The position numbers and the translations under genes were made by a program. The notes beneath the pieces were generated by a model. That model did not search any database and was not told where the DNA came from. It worked only from the letters and a program-made list of their open reading frames with translations. This document shows, one piece after another, positions 15,434-23,646 of a stretch of DNA of 64,000 nucleotides. Every line of letters starts with the position of its first letter. Positions within the stretch are counted from its first letter, which is position 1. Location: positions 28,800-92,799 of the forward strand of contig NZ_JAGIPR010000016.1 in assembly GCF_017877355.1 (NCBI RefSeq), in the 5' to 3' direction. The stretch is from Chryseobacterium jejuense. GTDB taxonomy: Bacteria > Bacteroidota > Bacteroidia > Flavobacteriales > Weeksellaceae.

Positions 15434-16957
15434 ATGAAATTAAGTTTAGCAATCATTGCTTTAGCATTGGCAATCCCTACAGCCAGCTATGCACAAGATT
15501 CATCAGCAGCCACAGATGGAAAGTATCCTAATACTTTTTCTTCCGGTTCTGCCAATGTTTCCCCATTTACCAATCAGTCAAAAAGATTTAACGACTGGTC
15601 CATTTCAGTAGGAGCTGGAGTTCCGCTACTTCAATCAGCGGATTTAACTTCTATCAAAAATGGTAATGGTAAGAACCTTTTTGGATACTCAGCTTATGTA
15701 AGTATTGATAAAGCGATTACCCATGCATTCGGGATCAACTTACAATATGACAGAGGTGAAACAAGACAAGGATGGTTCAATACCAAAAATGCTGCCCCTG
15801 ACGCTGCTGCTGTAGGAGCTAGAACTCAGTATGATGCAATCTCCCTTTTAGGAGATATCAACTTCTCTAACCTTTTGAGAAGGGTTGATAACCACTCTCC
15901 TTACAGATGGGCTCTTCACGGATACGCAGGTATTGGTACTATTGCCTTCAGAGCTTACCAGAAAACTAGTAAAGGACAAACATTAGCCACTGAAATTAAA
16001 CCATTCCAGTTAGGCTCAATGTTTATGCAGGCTGGTGCCGGTCTTAAATTTAAAATAAACAGAAGAATCGACCTTGAAGGTAGATTAATGTACGTAGTTA
16101 CCGGCGATGATGAATTCGATGGTGGAGGTATGGCATATAGTGATATCAACAGACGTTCAGAGCAGGTTTCTGATAACTTCTTCAATGCAACTTTAGGTCT
16201 TTCATTCAAGCTAGGAAAACATGATTCTCACTTGATGTGGCATGACCCGCTTCAGGAGATCTATTACAAACTAGATGTTTTGGCTAACAAAAATCAGGAT
16301 ATTGAAGTATGTAAAAAAGGGGATGCTGATAATGACGGAGTATGTGACGATTGGGACAGACAGCTTGATACTCCTGCAGGAGCTAGAGTGGACGGTGCCG
16401 GTGTTGCTCTTGACATAGACTTAGATGGTGTTATTGACCTTTACGATAAGTGTGTAACAGTTCCTGGGCCTGTGGAAAACAATGGTTGTCCTGTAAAAAA
16501 AGACAATAATCAAACTGCTGTAGAAGTAGAAAGAACCCTTAAGGATATCTACTTTAATTTTAACAAAGCTACCATCAGACCAGAATCTAACAGTAAATTA
16601 GACCTTGCAGCTTCAATTATCAAAGAGAACGGAGGAAACTACTTACTAACAGGACATACTGATATTAAAGGAAATGCAGCATACAACTTAAGATTATCTA
16701 AAGAAAGAGCTGCTGCTGTAGTAGGGGCTCTGGAAAACAGAGGTGTTAATGAAAGTGTGCTAAAATCAAAAGGTGTAGGTTCTGCAGAAGCTACAATCCC
16801 AGCTTCAGCTTCAGATGCTGAAAGATTAGCAGACAGAAAAGTTACGGTAAGATTTATAGAAAGCTCAGAATGGAATTCTATTAAAAAGAAAGACTATGAA
16901 GATGCTCCTGTAAAAAAACCAGTGAAAAAAGCTCCGGCTAAGAAAAAGAAAAAGTAA
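15434..16957 (+). CDS. OmpA-family outer-membrane protein, tandem copy 2
   Basis: The 507-aa product has a signal peptide (cleavage after ASYAQ), a beta-barrel domain (about 25-270), a thrombospondin type 3-like calcium-binding stretch (about 295-355) and a C-terminal OmpA domain. The last begins near TLKDIYFNFNKATIRPES and contains LLTGHTDIKGNAAYNLRLSKERA, where the Asp and Arg that bind diaminopimelate are expected. It ends in a Lys/Ala/Pro-rich tail (KKPVKKAPAKKKKK) not present in copy 3. It links outer membrane and peptidoglycan. Barrel and calcium regions are almost identical in DNA to copy 3. Confidence 0.93.
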   Translation: MKLSLAIIALALAIPTASYAQDSSAATDGKYPNTFSSGSANVSPFTNQSKRFNDWSISVGAGVPLLQSADLTSIKNGNGKNLFGYSAYVSIDKAITHAFGINLQYDRGETRQGWFNTKNAAPDAAAVGARTQYDAISLLGDINFSNLLRRVDNHSPYRWALHGYAGIGTIAFRAYQKTSKGQTLATEIKPFQLGSMFMQAGAGLKFKINRRIDLEGRLMYVVTGDDEFDGGGMAYSDINRRSEQVSDNFFNATLGLSFKLGKHDSHLMWHDPLQEIYYKLDVLANKNQDIEVCKKGDADNDGVCDDWDRQLDTPAGARVDGAGVALDIDLDGVIDLYDKCVTVPGPVENNGCPVKKDNNQTAVEVERTLKDIYFNFNKATIRPESNSKLDLAASIIKENGGNYLLTGHTDIKGNAAYNLRLSKERAAAVVGALENRGVNESVLKSKGVGSAEATIPASASDAERLADRKVTVRFIESSEWNSIKKKDYEDAPVKKPVKKAPAKKKKK

Positions 16958-16974
16958 TTTCTTATACAATACAT

Positions 16975-17010
16975 AAACCGAAAAGAATTGTTCTTTTCGG
17001 TTTATTTTTT
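16975..17010 (+). terminator. Terminator after OmpA copy 2
   Basis: Thirteen-base perfect inverted repeat AAACCGAAAAGAA (16975-16987) / TTCTTTTCGGTTT (16991-17003), followed by ATTTTTTTT. Confidence 0.9.
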
Positions 17011-17168
17011 TTCTATTACGACTTTTTTTACATACCTTTATATCATTTTCCAGGCAATAAATACAGAATCATCAAGATATATTTATTATTGTTTTGAAAA
17101 AATAATGCAAAAATCACTTTTTAGCGTAAAAAATCATTTAAAATAACTTAACTAAAAAAAATAACACT

Positions 17169-18605
17169 ATGAAATTAAGTTTAGCAATTGCTGCTTTAGC
17201 ATTGGCGATTCCTACAGCCAGCTATGCACAAGACTCAACGGCAGTTTCAAAAGGAGAGTATCCCAATACGTTCTCGTCTGGGTCTGCCAACGTTTCCCCA
17301 TTTACCAATCAGTCAAAAAGATTTAACGACTGGTCTATTTCTGCAGGGGTTGGTGTTCCACTACTTCAATCAGCAGATTTAACTTCTATCAAAAATGGTA
17401 ATGGTAAGAATCTTTTTGGATACTCAGCTTATGTAAGTATTGATAAAGCGATTACCCATGCATTCGGGATCAACTTACAATATGACAGAGGTGAAACAAG
17501 ACAAGGATGGTTCAATACCAAAGACTCTGCCCCTGACGCTGCTGCTGTAGGAGCTAGAACTCAGTATGACGCAATCTCCCTTTTAGGAGATATCAACTTC
17601 TCTAACCTTTTGAGAAGGGTTGATAACCACTCTCCTTACAGATGGGCTCTTCACGGATACGCAGGTATTGGTACTATTGCCTACAGAGCTTACCAGAAAA
17701 CTAGTAAAGGACAAACATTAGCCACTGAAATTAAACCATTCCAGTTAGGCTCAATGTTTATGCAGGCTGGTGCCGGTCTTAAATTTAAAATAAACAGAAG
17801 AATCGACCTTGAAGGTAGATTAATGTACGTAGTTACCGGCGATGATGAATTCGATGGTGGAGGTATGGCATATAGTGATATCAACAGACGTTCAGAGCAG
17901 GTTTCTGATAACTTCTTCAACGCAACTTTAGGTCTTTCTGTAAAATTAGGAAAGCACGAATCTCACTTGATGTGGCATGACCCGCTTCAGGAGATCTATT
18001 ACAAACTAGATGTTTTGGCTAACAAAAATCAGGATATCGAAGTATGTAAAAAAGGTGATGCTGATAACGATGGAGTATGTGACGATTGGGACAGACAGCT
18101 TGACACTCCTGCAGGAGCTAGAGTGGACGGTGCCGGTGTTGCTCTTGACACAGACTTAGATGGCGTTATTGACCTTTACGATAAGTGTGTAACAGTTCCT
18201 GGACCTGTGGAAAACAACGGCTGTCCTACTACCACTACAGGACCGGTAGTAGAAACAGAAACTAAATTAGAAGGAATTGAATTTGATTTAAATTCTGACA
18301 GAATTTTACCTTCAAACACTCCTATTCTAAACAACGCTGTAAACTACATCAATTCTTCAAACGGTGCTTACAATGTTGTAGGTGCTACTGATACAAGAGG
18401 TACTGATGCTTACAACCAAAAATTATCTCAAAGAAGAGCAAACAACGTTAAGAGTTATCTAATCAAAAACGGAGTTCAGTCTGGTAAATTAAATGCTGTA
18501 GGTAAAGGTGAAAAAGACCTTAAATATCCTGAGTGTGAACCAGCAACGAAGTGCCCTGAATGGAAAAACAGAGCCAACAGAAGAGTATACTTCGAAGCTA
18601 AATAA
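17169..18605 (+). CDS. OmpA-family outer-membrane protein, tandem copy 3
   Basis: The 478-aa product has the same signal peptide, barrel and thrombospondin type 3-like layout as copy 2. Its C-terminal OmpA domain is clearly different: KLEGIEFDLNSDRILPSN, then NVVGATDTRGTDAYNQKLSQRRA. A Cys-containing insert (KYPECEPATKCPEW) precedes the final NRRVYFEAK. The canonical TDxxG...N..LS..RA pattern of peptidoglycan binding is intact. The gene has its own upstream region of about 210 bases after the terminator of copy 2 and its own terminator, so it is probably expressed separately. Confidence 0.93.
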   Translation: MKLSLAIAALALAIPTASYAQDSTAVSKGEYPNTFSSGSANVSPFTNQSKRFNDWSISAGVGVPLLQSADLTSIKNGNGKNLFGYSAYVSIDKAITHAFGINLQYDRGETRQGWFNTKDSAPDAAAVGARTQYDAISLLGDINFSNLLRRVDNHSPYRWALHGYAGIGTIAYRAYQKTSKGQTLATEIKPFQLGSMFMQAGAGLKFKINRRIDLEGRLMYVVTGDDEFDGGGMAYSDINRRSEQVSDNFFNATLGLSVKLGKHESHLMWHDPLQEIYYKLDVLANKNQDIEVCKKGDADNDGVCDDWDRQLDTPAGARVDGAGVALDTDLDGVIDLYDKCVTVPGPVENNGCPTTTTGPVVETETKLEGIEFDLNSDRILPSNTPILNNAVNYINSSNGAYNVVGATDTRGTDAYNQKLSQRRANNVKSYLIKNGVQSGKLNAVGKGEKDLKYPECEPATKCPEWKNRANRRVYFEAK

Positions 18606-18627
18606 TAAACTTATTAATTTATTATAT

Positions 18628-18655
18628 AAAAGTCACGCATTGCGTGGCTTTTTTT
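18628..18655 (+). terminator. Terminator after OmpA copy 3
   Basis: AAAAGTCACGCA (18628-18639) pairs with TGCGTGGCTTTT (18641-18652), apart from one wobble or mismatch, and is followed by more T. Confidence 0.82.
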
Positions 18656-18683
18656 GTCCTAATACTTTCCTTATTTTTACATC

Positions 18684-20591
18684 ATGATTTCTCCACAGGA
18701 TTTTCAAAAGCTAAAATATGATACTCTTAAGTATTTCTGGGGCTACACTGACTTCAGGGATTCTCAGGAAGAAATTATCAATGCGGTTATCAATGAAAAA
18801 GATACGCTGGTACTGCTTCCTACAGGTGCAGGAAAATCATTGTGTTATCAGCTTCCCGCCTTATTGAAAGAAGGAACCTGTCTGGTAATTTCACCATTAC
18901 TAGCTTTAATGAAAGACCAGGTGAATCAGCTTAAATTCCGGGGAATAGAAGCAGAATACCTGTCGTCTGAATTGGATGAATATGATGCTGAAACTATTTA
19001 CAACCGCTGTAAAGAAGGGCTTACCAAACTGCTTTATGTATCTCCGGAAAGATTAACTAATACTCAGTTTCTTCAGAACATCGAAGAAATTGAGCTATCA
19101 TTCATTGCTGTTGATGAGGCCCATTGTATTTCTGAATGGGGACAGGATTTCCGTCCAAGTTATCAGAATATCAAAGGCTTCAGAAGCAATAATCCCGAAA
19201 TCCCGTGTTTGGCACTTACGGCAACAGCAACGCCAAAGGTTCTGAAAGAAATCAAGAATAAGCTTGAACTAAGAAATCCTGCTGTATTCCAGAAAAGTTT
19301 TAAAAGGGATAATATCAAAATCTTTACAGAAGAAGTTTCCGATAAATTCCAACGTGTTCTGGATATTTTAAAATACAATACAGATTCTGGGATTGTCTAT
19401 GTAAGAACCAGAAAAGAAGCTGAATTGCTTTCAGAATTCTTAAAGAAAAATCAACTGAAAAATGTAGATTATTATCACGCCGGTTTAACAACAAAGGAAA
19501 AAAATACAAGACAAAACACCTGGAACAATAGTGACAATCAGGTCCTAATTTCCACCAATGCCTTTGGAATGGGTATTGACAAAGATAATGTGCGTTTTGT
19601 TCTCCACTACTCGCCTGCTGCTTCACTTGAAAATTATTATCAGGAAATAGGAAGAGCAGGAAGAGATGGCAAGGAAAGTTTTGCATTTATGCTGTGGAAT
19701 AAACAGGAGCTTTTGAACTTCGATCAAATTCTCAAAAACCAGATTCCCAACAAGGCCGAATTTTTAAAGATCATCAGTTACCTCTATTCTATTTTTCAGG
19801 TAGCAGAATTTGAATTACCTGAGAAAACATTTCAGTTGAATACAATTGGGATACAAAATTTCACCAGATTATCAAAAGCCAAGATCAATAATGTTCTCAA
19901 TTTTCTGCATAACCAGGAAATCGTTTATTACAATGACAATAAAAGCCTGTCATCTTTGGAGCTTTTTATTAAATCTGATGAAATAGATCAACTGCCACAA
20001 AAAGATGCCTATTTCATAGAACTTCTACTCCGTACCATGTCCGGAATCACTACACATAAAGTAATGTTCAGTGAGCAACAGGTCAGCAATAAAATTCAGA
20101 TAAGTGTTCCATTAATTAAAGAACGTTTAAAAGAACTTCAAAAGAAAAATTATCTTGAATACATAGACGGAGCTTTATCCAGTATTAAATTTCTGAAACC
20201 CCGTGATGAAAGAGCTGTTAGTAGCGCTTATTGGAAGCTTTTTGAACACATCCAACGAAACAAGATTCAAAAATGGGAAGAAATTAAATTCTATGTAGAA
20301 GATAAGGATTATTGCAAAATGAAACTTATTCTGGCTTATTTCGGTGAAAAAAATTCAAAAAACTGTGGACAGTGTTCTGTATGTGAAAAGAATAAACAAT
20401 CTATTTTCGGAAAAAATATTTCCCAGCAGATCATCAACTTATTGGCTAAAAAATCAGCCACCATCGAAGAACTTTCCGTACAGCTAAGTTATCATTCCAA
20501 GGAAAGCATTCTGGAAAATTTAATTTTTCTATTAGACTCCGGAAAAGTAAAAATGCTGAATTTTAGGACGTATGCACTTAATCATGAGTAA
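18684..20591 (+). CDS. recQ: ATP-dependent DNA helicase RecQ
   Basis: RecQ is a 3'-5' DNA helicase of recombination and replication-fork repair. The 635-aa product has Walker A PTGAGKS (residues 46-52), DEAH at 144-147 with the RecQ aromatic-rich loop WGQDFRPSY, helicase motifs V-VI (ISTNAFGMGIDK and QEIGRAGRDG), and the zinc-binding cysteines near the end of the RQC region (YCKMKLILAYFGEKN, then CGQCSVC). No HRDC domain is obvious; the short C-terminal helical part ends LNFRTYALNHE. A promoter-like TATTTTTA at 18672-18679 is four bases before the start codon. Confidence 0.95.
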   Translation: MISPQDFQKLKYDTLKYFWGYTDFRDSQEEIINAVINEKDTLVLLPTGAGKSLCYQLPALLKEGTCLVISPLLALMKDQVNQLKFRGIEAEYLSSELDEYDAETIYNRCKEGLTKLLYVSPERLTNTQFLQNIEEIELSFIAVDEAHCISEWGQDFRPSYQNIKGFRSNNPEIPCLALTATATPKVLKEIKNKLELRNPAVFQKSFKRDNIKIFTEEVSDKFQRVLDILKYNTDSGIVYVRTRKEAELLSEFLKKNQLKNVDYYHAGLTTKEKNTRQNTWNNSDNQVLISTNAFGMGIDKDNVRFVLHYSPAASLENYYQEIGRAGRDGKESFAFMLWNKQELLNFDQILKNQIPNKAEFLKIISYLYSIFQVAEFELPEKTFQLNTIGIQNFTRLSKAKINNVLNFLHNQEIVYYNDNKSLSSLELFIKSDEIDQLPQKDAYFIELLLRTMSGITTHKVMFSEQQVSNKIQISVPLIKERLKELQKKNYLEYIDGALSSIKFLKPRDERAVSSAYWKLFEHIQRNKIQKWEEIKFYVEDKDYCKMKLILAYFGEKNSKNCGQCSVCEKNKQSIFGKNISQQIINLLAKKSATIEELSVQLSYHSKESILENLIFLLDSGKVKMLNFRTYALNHE

Positions 20592-20712
20592 TGAGTAATA
20601 ATAAACATAGTCTGGAAAGAAGGTATGATGTAATCATTATTAACTCATCCTATCTCTAAAAACTCTCCTACTCCCTAAACTTAAACACCTTCTGACTCTC
20701 GGATCAAAAACT

Positions 20713-20720
20713 TATCTTTG
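20713..20720 (+). promoter_or_regulatory. Promoter -7 box immediately before fmt
   Basis: TATCTTTG matches TAnnTTTG and ends only four bases before the fmt ATG at 20725. The transcript would start at or next to the start codon, implying a leaderless mRNA. Confidence 0.55.
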
Positions 20721-20724
20721 CAGT

Positions 20725-21669
20725 ATGAAATCATTGAAAGTCGTTTTTTTAGGTACTCCTGAGTTTGCAAAAACTTCTTTGGAGGCTATTCATCAATCTC
20801 ATCATCAGGTTGTAGGTGTGGTAACTGTTGCAGATAAAGCAAGCGGACGTGGTCAGAAAATCAACCAATCGCCTGTAAAAGTATATGCTTCAGAAAATAA
20901 TATCCCTGTTTTTCAACCTGAAAAATTAAGAAACCCTGAATTTTTAGAGGAACTTAGAAACCTGGATGCAGATGTTTTTGTAGTGGTAGCCTTCAGAATG
21001 ATGCCGAAAATTCTTTTTGAGATGCCGAAAATGGGAACCTTCAACCTTCATGCATCTCTTCTCCCTGATTATAGAGGGGCTGCTCCCATCAACTACGCAG
21101 TTATTAATGGCGAAGAAAAAACAGGTGCTACTACTTTCTTTATTAATGAAAAAATTGACGAAGGAAATATTCTTCTTCAGGAAGAAATTGAAGTTTTACC
21201 TGATGAGAATGCAGGACATCTTCACGACAGGCTGATGGAAATGGGTTCAAAATTAGTTGTAAGAACATTAGATGGATTAGCTGATAACGCTATTGAAGAA
21301 AAGCCACAACCACAGGTAGAGCATCCGAAAAATGCATATAAAATCTTTAAAGAAGATACCCGAATTAATTGGGTAGCACCATCTAAAACAATACATCAGT
21401 TCATTCTGGGAATGTCTCCGTATCCTGCAGCCTTCACGACTTTAAAAATTGGTGAAGAGGAGAAAGGATTAAAAATATTTGGTGGAAATTTTGAGATTTC
21501 CAATCACAGTAAACCTGCCGGAACTTTGGATATTTCAAAAAATGAATTCAAAATTTACACTCAGGATGGAGCTTATTTTCCACAGGAACTTCAGTTAGAA
21601 GGTAAGAAAAGAATGTCCGTAAAGGACTTACTGAATGGTTTCAGAAACTTTGATGAAATAACTTTATAA
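20725..21669 (+). CDS. fmt: Methionyl-tRNA formyltransferase
   Basis: Fmt formylates the amino group of initiator Met-tRNA using 10-formyl-tetrahydrofolate. The 314-aa product begins KVVFLGTPEFAKTSLEAI, the usual N-terminal pocket, and contains FNLHASLLPDYRGAAPINYAVINGE, the formyl-folate hydrolase/transferase signature with the catalytic Asn-His-Asp set, and KIDEGNILLQEE. The C-terminal OB-like domain spans about residues 205-314. Length is normal. A promoter box lies directly before the start codon and a terminator follows. Confidence 0.96.
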   Translation: MKSLKVVFLGTPEFAKTSLEAIHQSHHQVVGVVTVADKASGRGQKINQSPVKVYASENNIPVFQPEKLRNPEFLEELRNLDADVFVVVAFRMMPKILFEMPKMGTFNLHASLLPDYRGAAPINYAVINGEEKTGATTFFINEKIDEGNILLQEEIEVLPDENAGHLHDRLMEMGSKLVVRTLDGLADNAIEEKPQPQVEHPKNAYKIFKEDTRINWVAPSKTIHQFILGMSPYPAAFTTLKIGEEEKGLKIFGGNFEISNHSKPAGTLDISKNEFKIYTQDGAYFPQELQLEGKKRMSVKDLLNGFRNFDEITL

Positions 21670-21696
21670 TTCAGTATACAACTGGATTTTAACTAT

Positions 21697-21733
21697 AAAA
21701 AAGTCACAACAGATGTTTTTGTTGTGACTTTTT
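21697..21733 (+). terminator. Terminator after fmt
   Basis: AAAAAGTCACAAC (21698-21710) pairs perfectly with GTTGTGACTTTTT (21721-21733). A/T-rich flanks make it potentially bidirectional with the convergent Crp-type gene. Confidence 0.88.
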
Positions 21734-21772
21734 AAATAAGGCTATTTTTAGGTAGGAAACTATTATCCCACA

Positions 21773-22354
21773 TTAAGTTTTCTTCACAATTTTTTTACGA
21801 ACTCTGCTTAGAGACTCGGGAGTTACTCCCAAATAAGCTGCAATCTGAATATTGGTAAGACGATGAGCAATTTGAGGATATTTCTTTAAGAATTCAATAT
21901 AACGTTCTTCCGAAGATTTACTTAAGTTATCAATAATTCTACGTTGCAATGTAATAATTGAGTTCTGAAATTTGAGCCTCATTAGTCTTTCCACTTCCGG
22001 CATTTCCAGGTACAATTGTTCTTTATCCTTTTTTGAAATCAAAAGAATCTCACTGTCTTCGAGAGCCTGAATGGTAAGTTTGGAAGGAATTCTGTTGATA
22101 AAGCTGTCTATATCGGAGATCCACCAATTTTCAATGGCAAAATATAGAATTTGTTCAGCCGCATTTCTATCCTTGTGAAAAACCTTAAAGCAGCCATTCA
22201 CCACAAACCCTTCAAAATCACAGGTGCTTCCTTCCACTAATAAAAATTCTTTCTTCTTTATTTTTTGGAGCGTAAAAGCATTACAGTATTTTTCCAGCTT
22301 TTCATCGGAAATATCAACATACTCCCTGATATGTTTTTGTAAAGACTCGGTCAT
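21773..22354 (-). CDS. Crp/Fnr-family transcriptional regulator
   Basis: The 193-aa product has an N-terminal cyclic-nucleotide-binding-like beta-roll (about residues 15-120, with FLLVEGSTCDFEGFVVNGCFKVF) and a C-terminal winged helix. The recognition region is LTNIQIAAYLGVTPESLSRVRKKI, the typical CRP helix-turn-helix. The phosphate-binding cassette of true cAMP receptors and the Fnr cysteine cluster are not evident, so the effector is unknown. The gene is single and lies between fmt and ribB. Confidence 0.9.
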   Translation of the reverse strand: MTESLQKHIREYVDISDEKLEKYCNAFTLQKIKKKEFLLVEGSTCDFEGFVVNGCFKVFHKDRNAAEQILYFAIENWWISDIDSFINRIPSKLTIQALEDSEILLISKKDKEQLYLEMPEVERLMRLKFQNSIITLQRRIIDNLSKSSEERYIEFLKKYPQIAHRLTNIQIAAYLGVTPESLSRVRKKIVKKT

Positions 22355-22366
22355 GACTTAAAAATA

Positions 22367-22399
22367 ATAAAAGGTTTAGAAAAATCCTAAACCTTTTAT
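22367..22399 (-). terminator. Terminator after ribB
   Basis: Perfect 13-base inverted repeat ATAAAAGGTTTAG (22367-22379) / CTAAACCTTTTAT (22387-22399). On the minus strand a T-rich tail follows. It lies between the ribB stop and the start of the Crp-type gene. Confidence 0.8.
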
Positions 22400-22455
22400 T
22401 TTATATGGTTAAAAATCATTTCAAGTGAAGCAAATTCACTATTGATTCTTTCTTT

Positions 22456-23577
22456 TTATAGTTGTACCAACTCAGTAACTTCTACATCATATCCTCCAAC
22501 CTGAGGTTTGATATTAGGGTTTTGAGTGATTACTTTAAACTTATTGATTCCTAAATTTTTTAAGATCTGCGTTCCAATACCATAATCTCTGTAGTTGTAT
22601 GCTAAAGTAGGATGCTGCTCCTGCCCGTCCTGATAGTTCAGGAACTGCTGAAGTTTTCTTAATGTATTTTCAGAATTTGAAACGTTATTGATGAAGATGA
22701 TCGCTCCTTTTCCGGCTTCGTTCACCATATTGGTTACTTTTTCCAGTAAAGGTTTTTCACCATTGTTTAATCTCGTTAATACATCAAAATAAGAATCAGA
22801 AGACTGTACTCTTACCAAAACCGGCTCATCTACTGTCCATGCTCCTTTTGTCAATGCAAAATGGATCTGATCGTTAGAAGTCTCCCTGAATGCATAAAAG
22901 TCAAACTCTCCATAGTGTGTTTTCACTTTTTTCTCTTCCAATCTTTCTACAAGATTTCCTTTTTTAAGCTGATAGTGGATCAAATCTTCAATAGAAACAA
23001 TCTTCATATCGTGCTTTTGAGCAAATGCATGAAGTTCGGGTAAACGGGACATTGTTCCGTCTTCGTTCATGATTTCACAGATAACACCACCTTCTTTCAA
23101 TCCTGCTAAGTGCGTAAGATCAATAGCAGCTTCAGTGTGTCCTGCTCTTTTCAATACTCCACCTTTTCTAGCCCGAAGCGGAAAAATGTGTCCTGGTCTC
23201 ATGAAGTCTGTAGGCTTGGATTTGTCGTCCATTAAAGCTAAAATTGTTTTTGCTCTGTCTCCTGCAGAAATTCCTGTAGAAGTTCCGTTTCCTAAAAGGT
23301 CAACCGATACGGTAAAAGCAGTTTCTTTTGGATCGCTGCTTCTGCTTACCATTACTTCAAGCCCTAGTTCATCACATCTTTTCTCAGGAAGCGGCATACA
23401 AATAAGCCCCCTTCCGTGAAGCGCCATGAAGTTGATAATTTCTGGTGTTGTTAATTCTGCTGCGCAAAGAAAATCTCCTTCATTCTCTCTGTCTTCATCA
23501 TCTACTACTATGATTATTTTCCCATTTCTAAGGTCTTCAATGGCCTCCGGAATAGTATTTAATTTAATATCAGACAT
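22456..23577 (-). CDS. ribB: 3,4-dihydroxy-2-butanone 4-phosphate synthase with degenerate RibA-like domain
   Basis: The N-terminal ~205 residues are a complete RibB domain that makes the four-carbon precursor of riboflavin from ribulose 5-phosphate: VVDDEDRENEGDFLCAAE (acidic loop), GISAGDRAKT, DFMRPGHIFPLRAR and RAGHTEAAIDL. The C-terminal ~165 residues align in position with GTP cyclohydrolase II but lack the C-x2-GD...C-x-C zinc ligands (VRVQSSDSYFDVLTR stands where they should be), so that half is probably non-catalytic. The fused, degenerate form occurs in Flavobacteriia with a separate active ribA elsewhere. A promoter sits just upstream. Confidence 0.92.
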   Translation of the reverse strand: MSDIKLNTIPEAIEDLRNGKIIIVVDDEDRENEGDFLCAAELTTPEIINFMALHGRGLICMPLPEKRCDELGLEVMVSRSSDPKETAFTVSVDLLGNGTSTGISAGDRAKTILALMDDKSKPTDFMRPGHIFPLRARKGGVLKRAGHTEAAIDLTHLAGLKEGGVICEIMNEDGTMSRLPELHAFAQKHDMKIVSIEDLIHYQLKKGNLVERLEEKKVKTHYGEFDFYAFRETSNDQIHFALTKGAWTVDEPVLVRVQSSDSYFDVLTRLNNGEKPLLEKVTNMVNEAGKGAIIFINNVSNSENTLRKLQQFLNYQDGQEQHPTLAYNYRDYGIGTQILKNLGINKFKVITQNPNIKPQVGGYDVEVTELVQL

Positions 23578-23597
23578 TTTTACTTTTTATTTGTGTG

Positions 23598-23605
23598 CAA
23601 AGATA
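23598..23605 (-). promoter_or_regulatory. Promoter -7 box for ribB
   Basis: On the minus strand this reads TATCTTTG, an exact TAnnTTTG, 20 bases upstream of the ribB ATG. A CCAA at 23629-23632 (TTGG on the minus strand) may be the -33 partner. No FMN riboswitch fits in the 69-base gap. Confidence 0.6.
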
Positions 23606-23646
23606 CTCATAAAAATAAGCATCTGCCAATTTATATGAATGGTTTA

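Larger units (their letters stand above)
15434..18230 (+). repeat. Tandem near-identical gene segments (OmpA copies 2 and 3)
   Basis: Bases 15434-16490 and 17169-18225 align at a constant offset of 1735 bases without visible gaps and with only scattered, mostly synonymous differences. Long stretches are identical, for example around 15846-15948 against 17581-17683. Similarity collapses after the NNGCP codons, where the OmpA domains begin. Confidence 0.85.

Noticed and set aside
15955..16209. Antisense ORF within OmpA copy 2, repeated in copy 3 (17690-17920)
   Set aside because: It is conserved only because the underlying OmpA genes are near identical. The protein is low-complexity and lacks a start context.
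23578..23646. FMN riboswitch before ribB
   Set aside because: The gap of 69 bases is too short for the RFN element and shows only a normal promoter.
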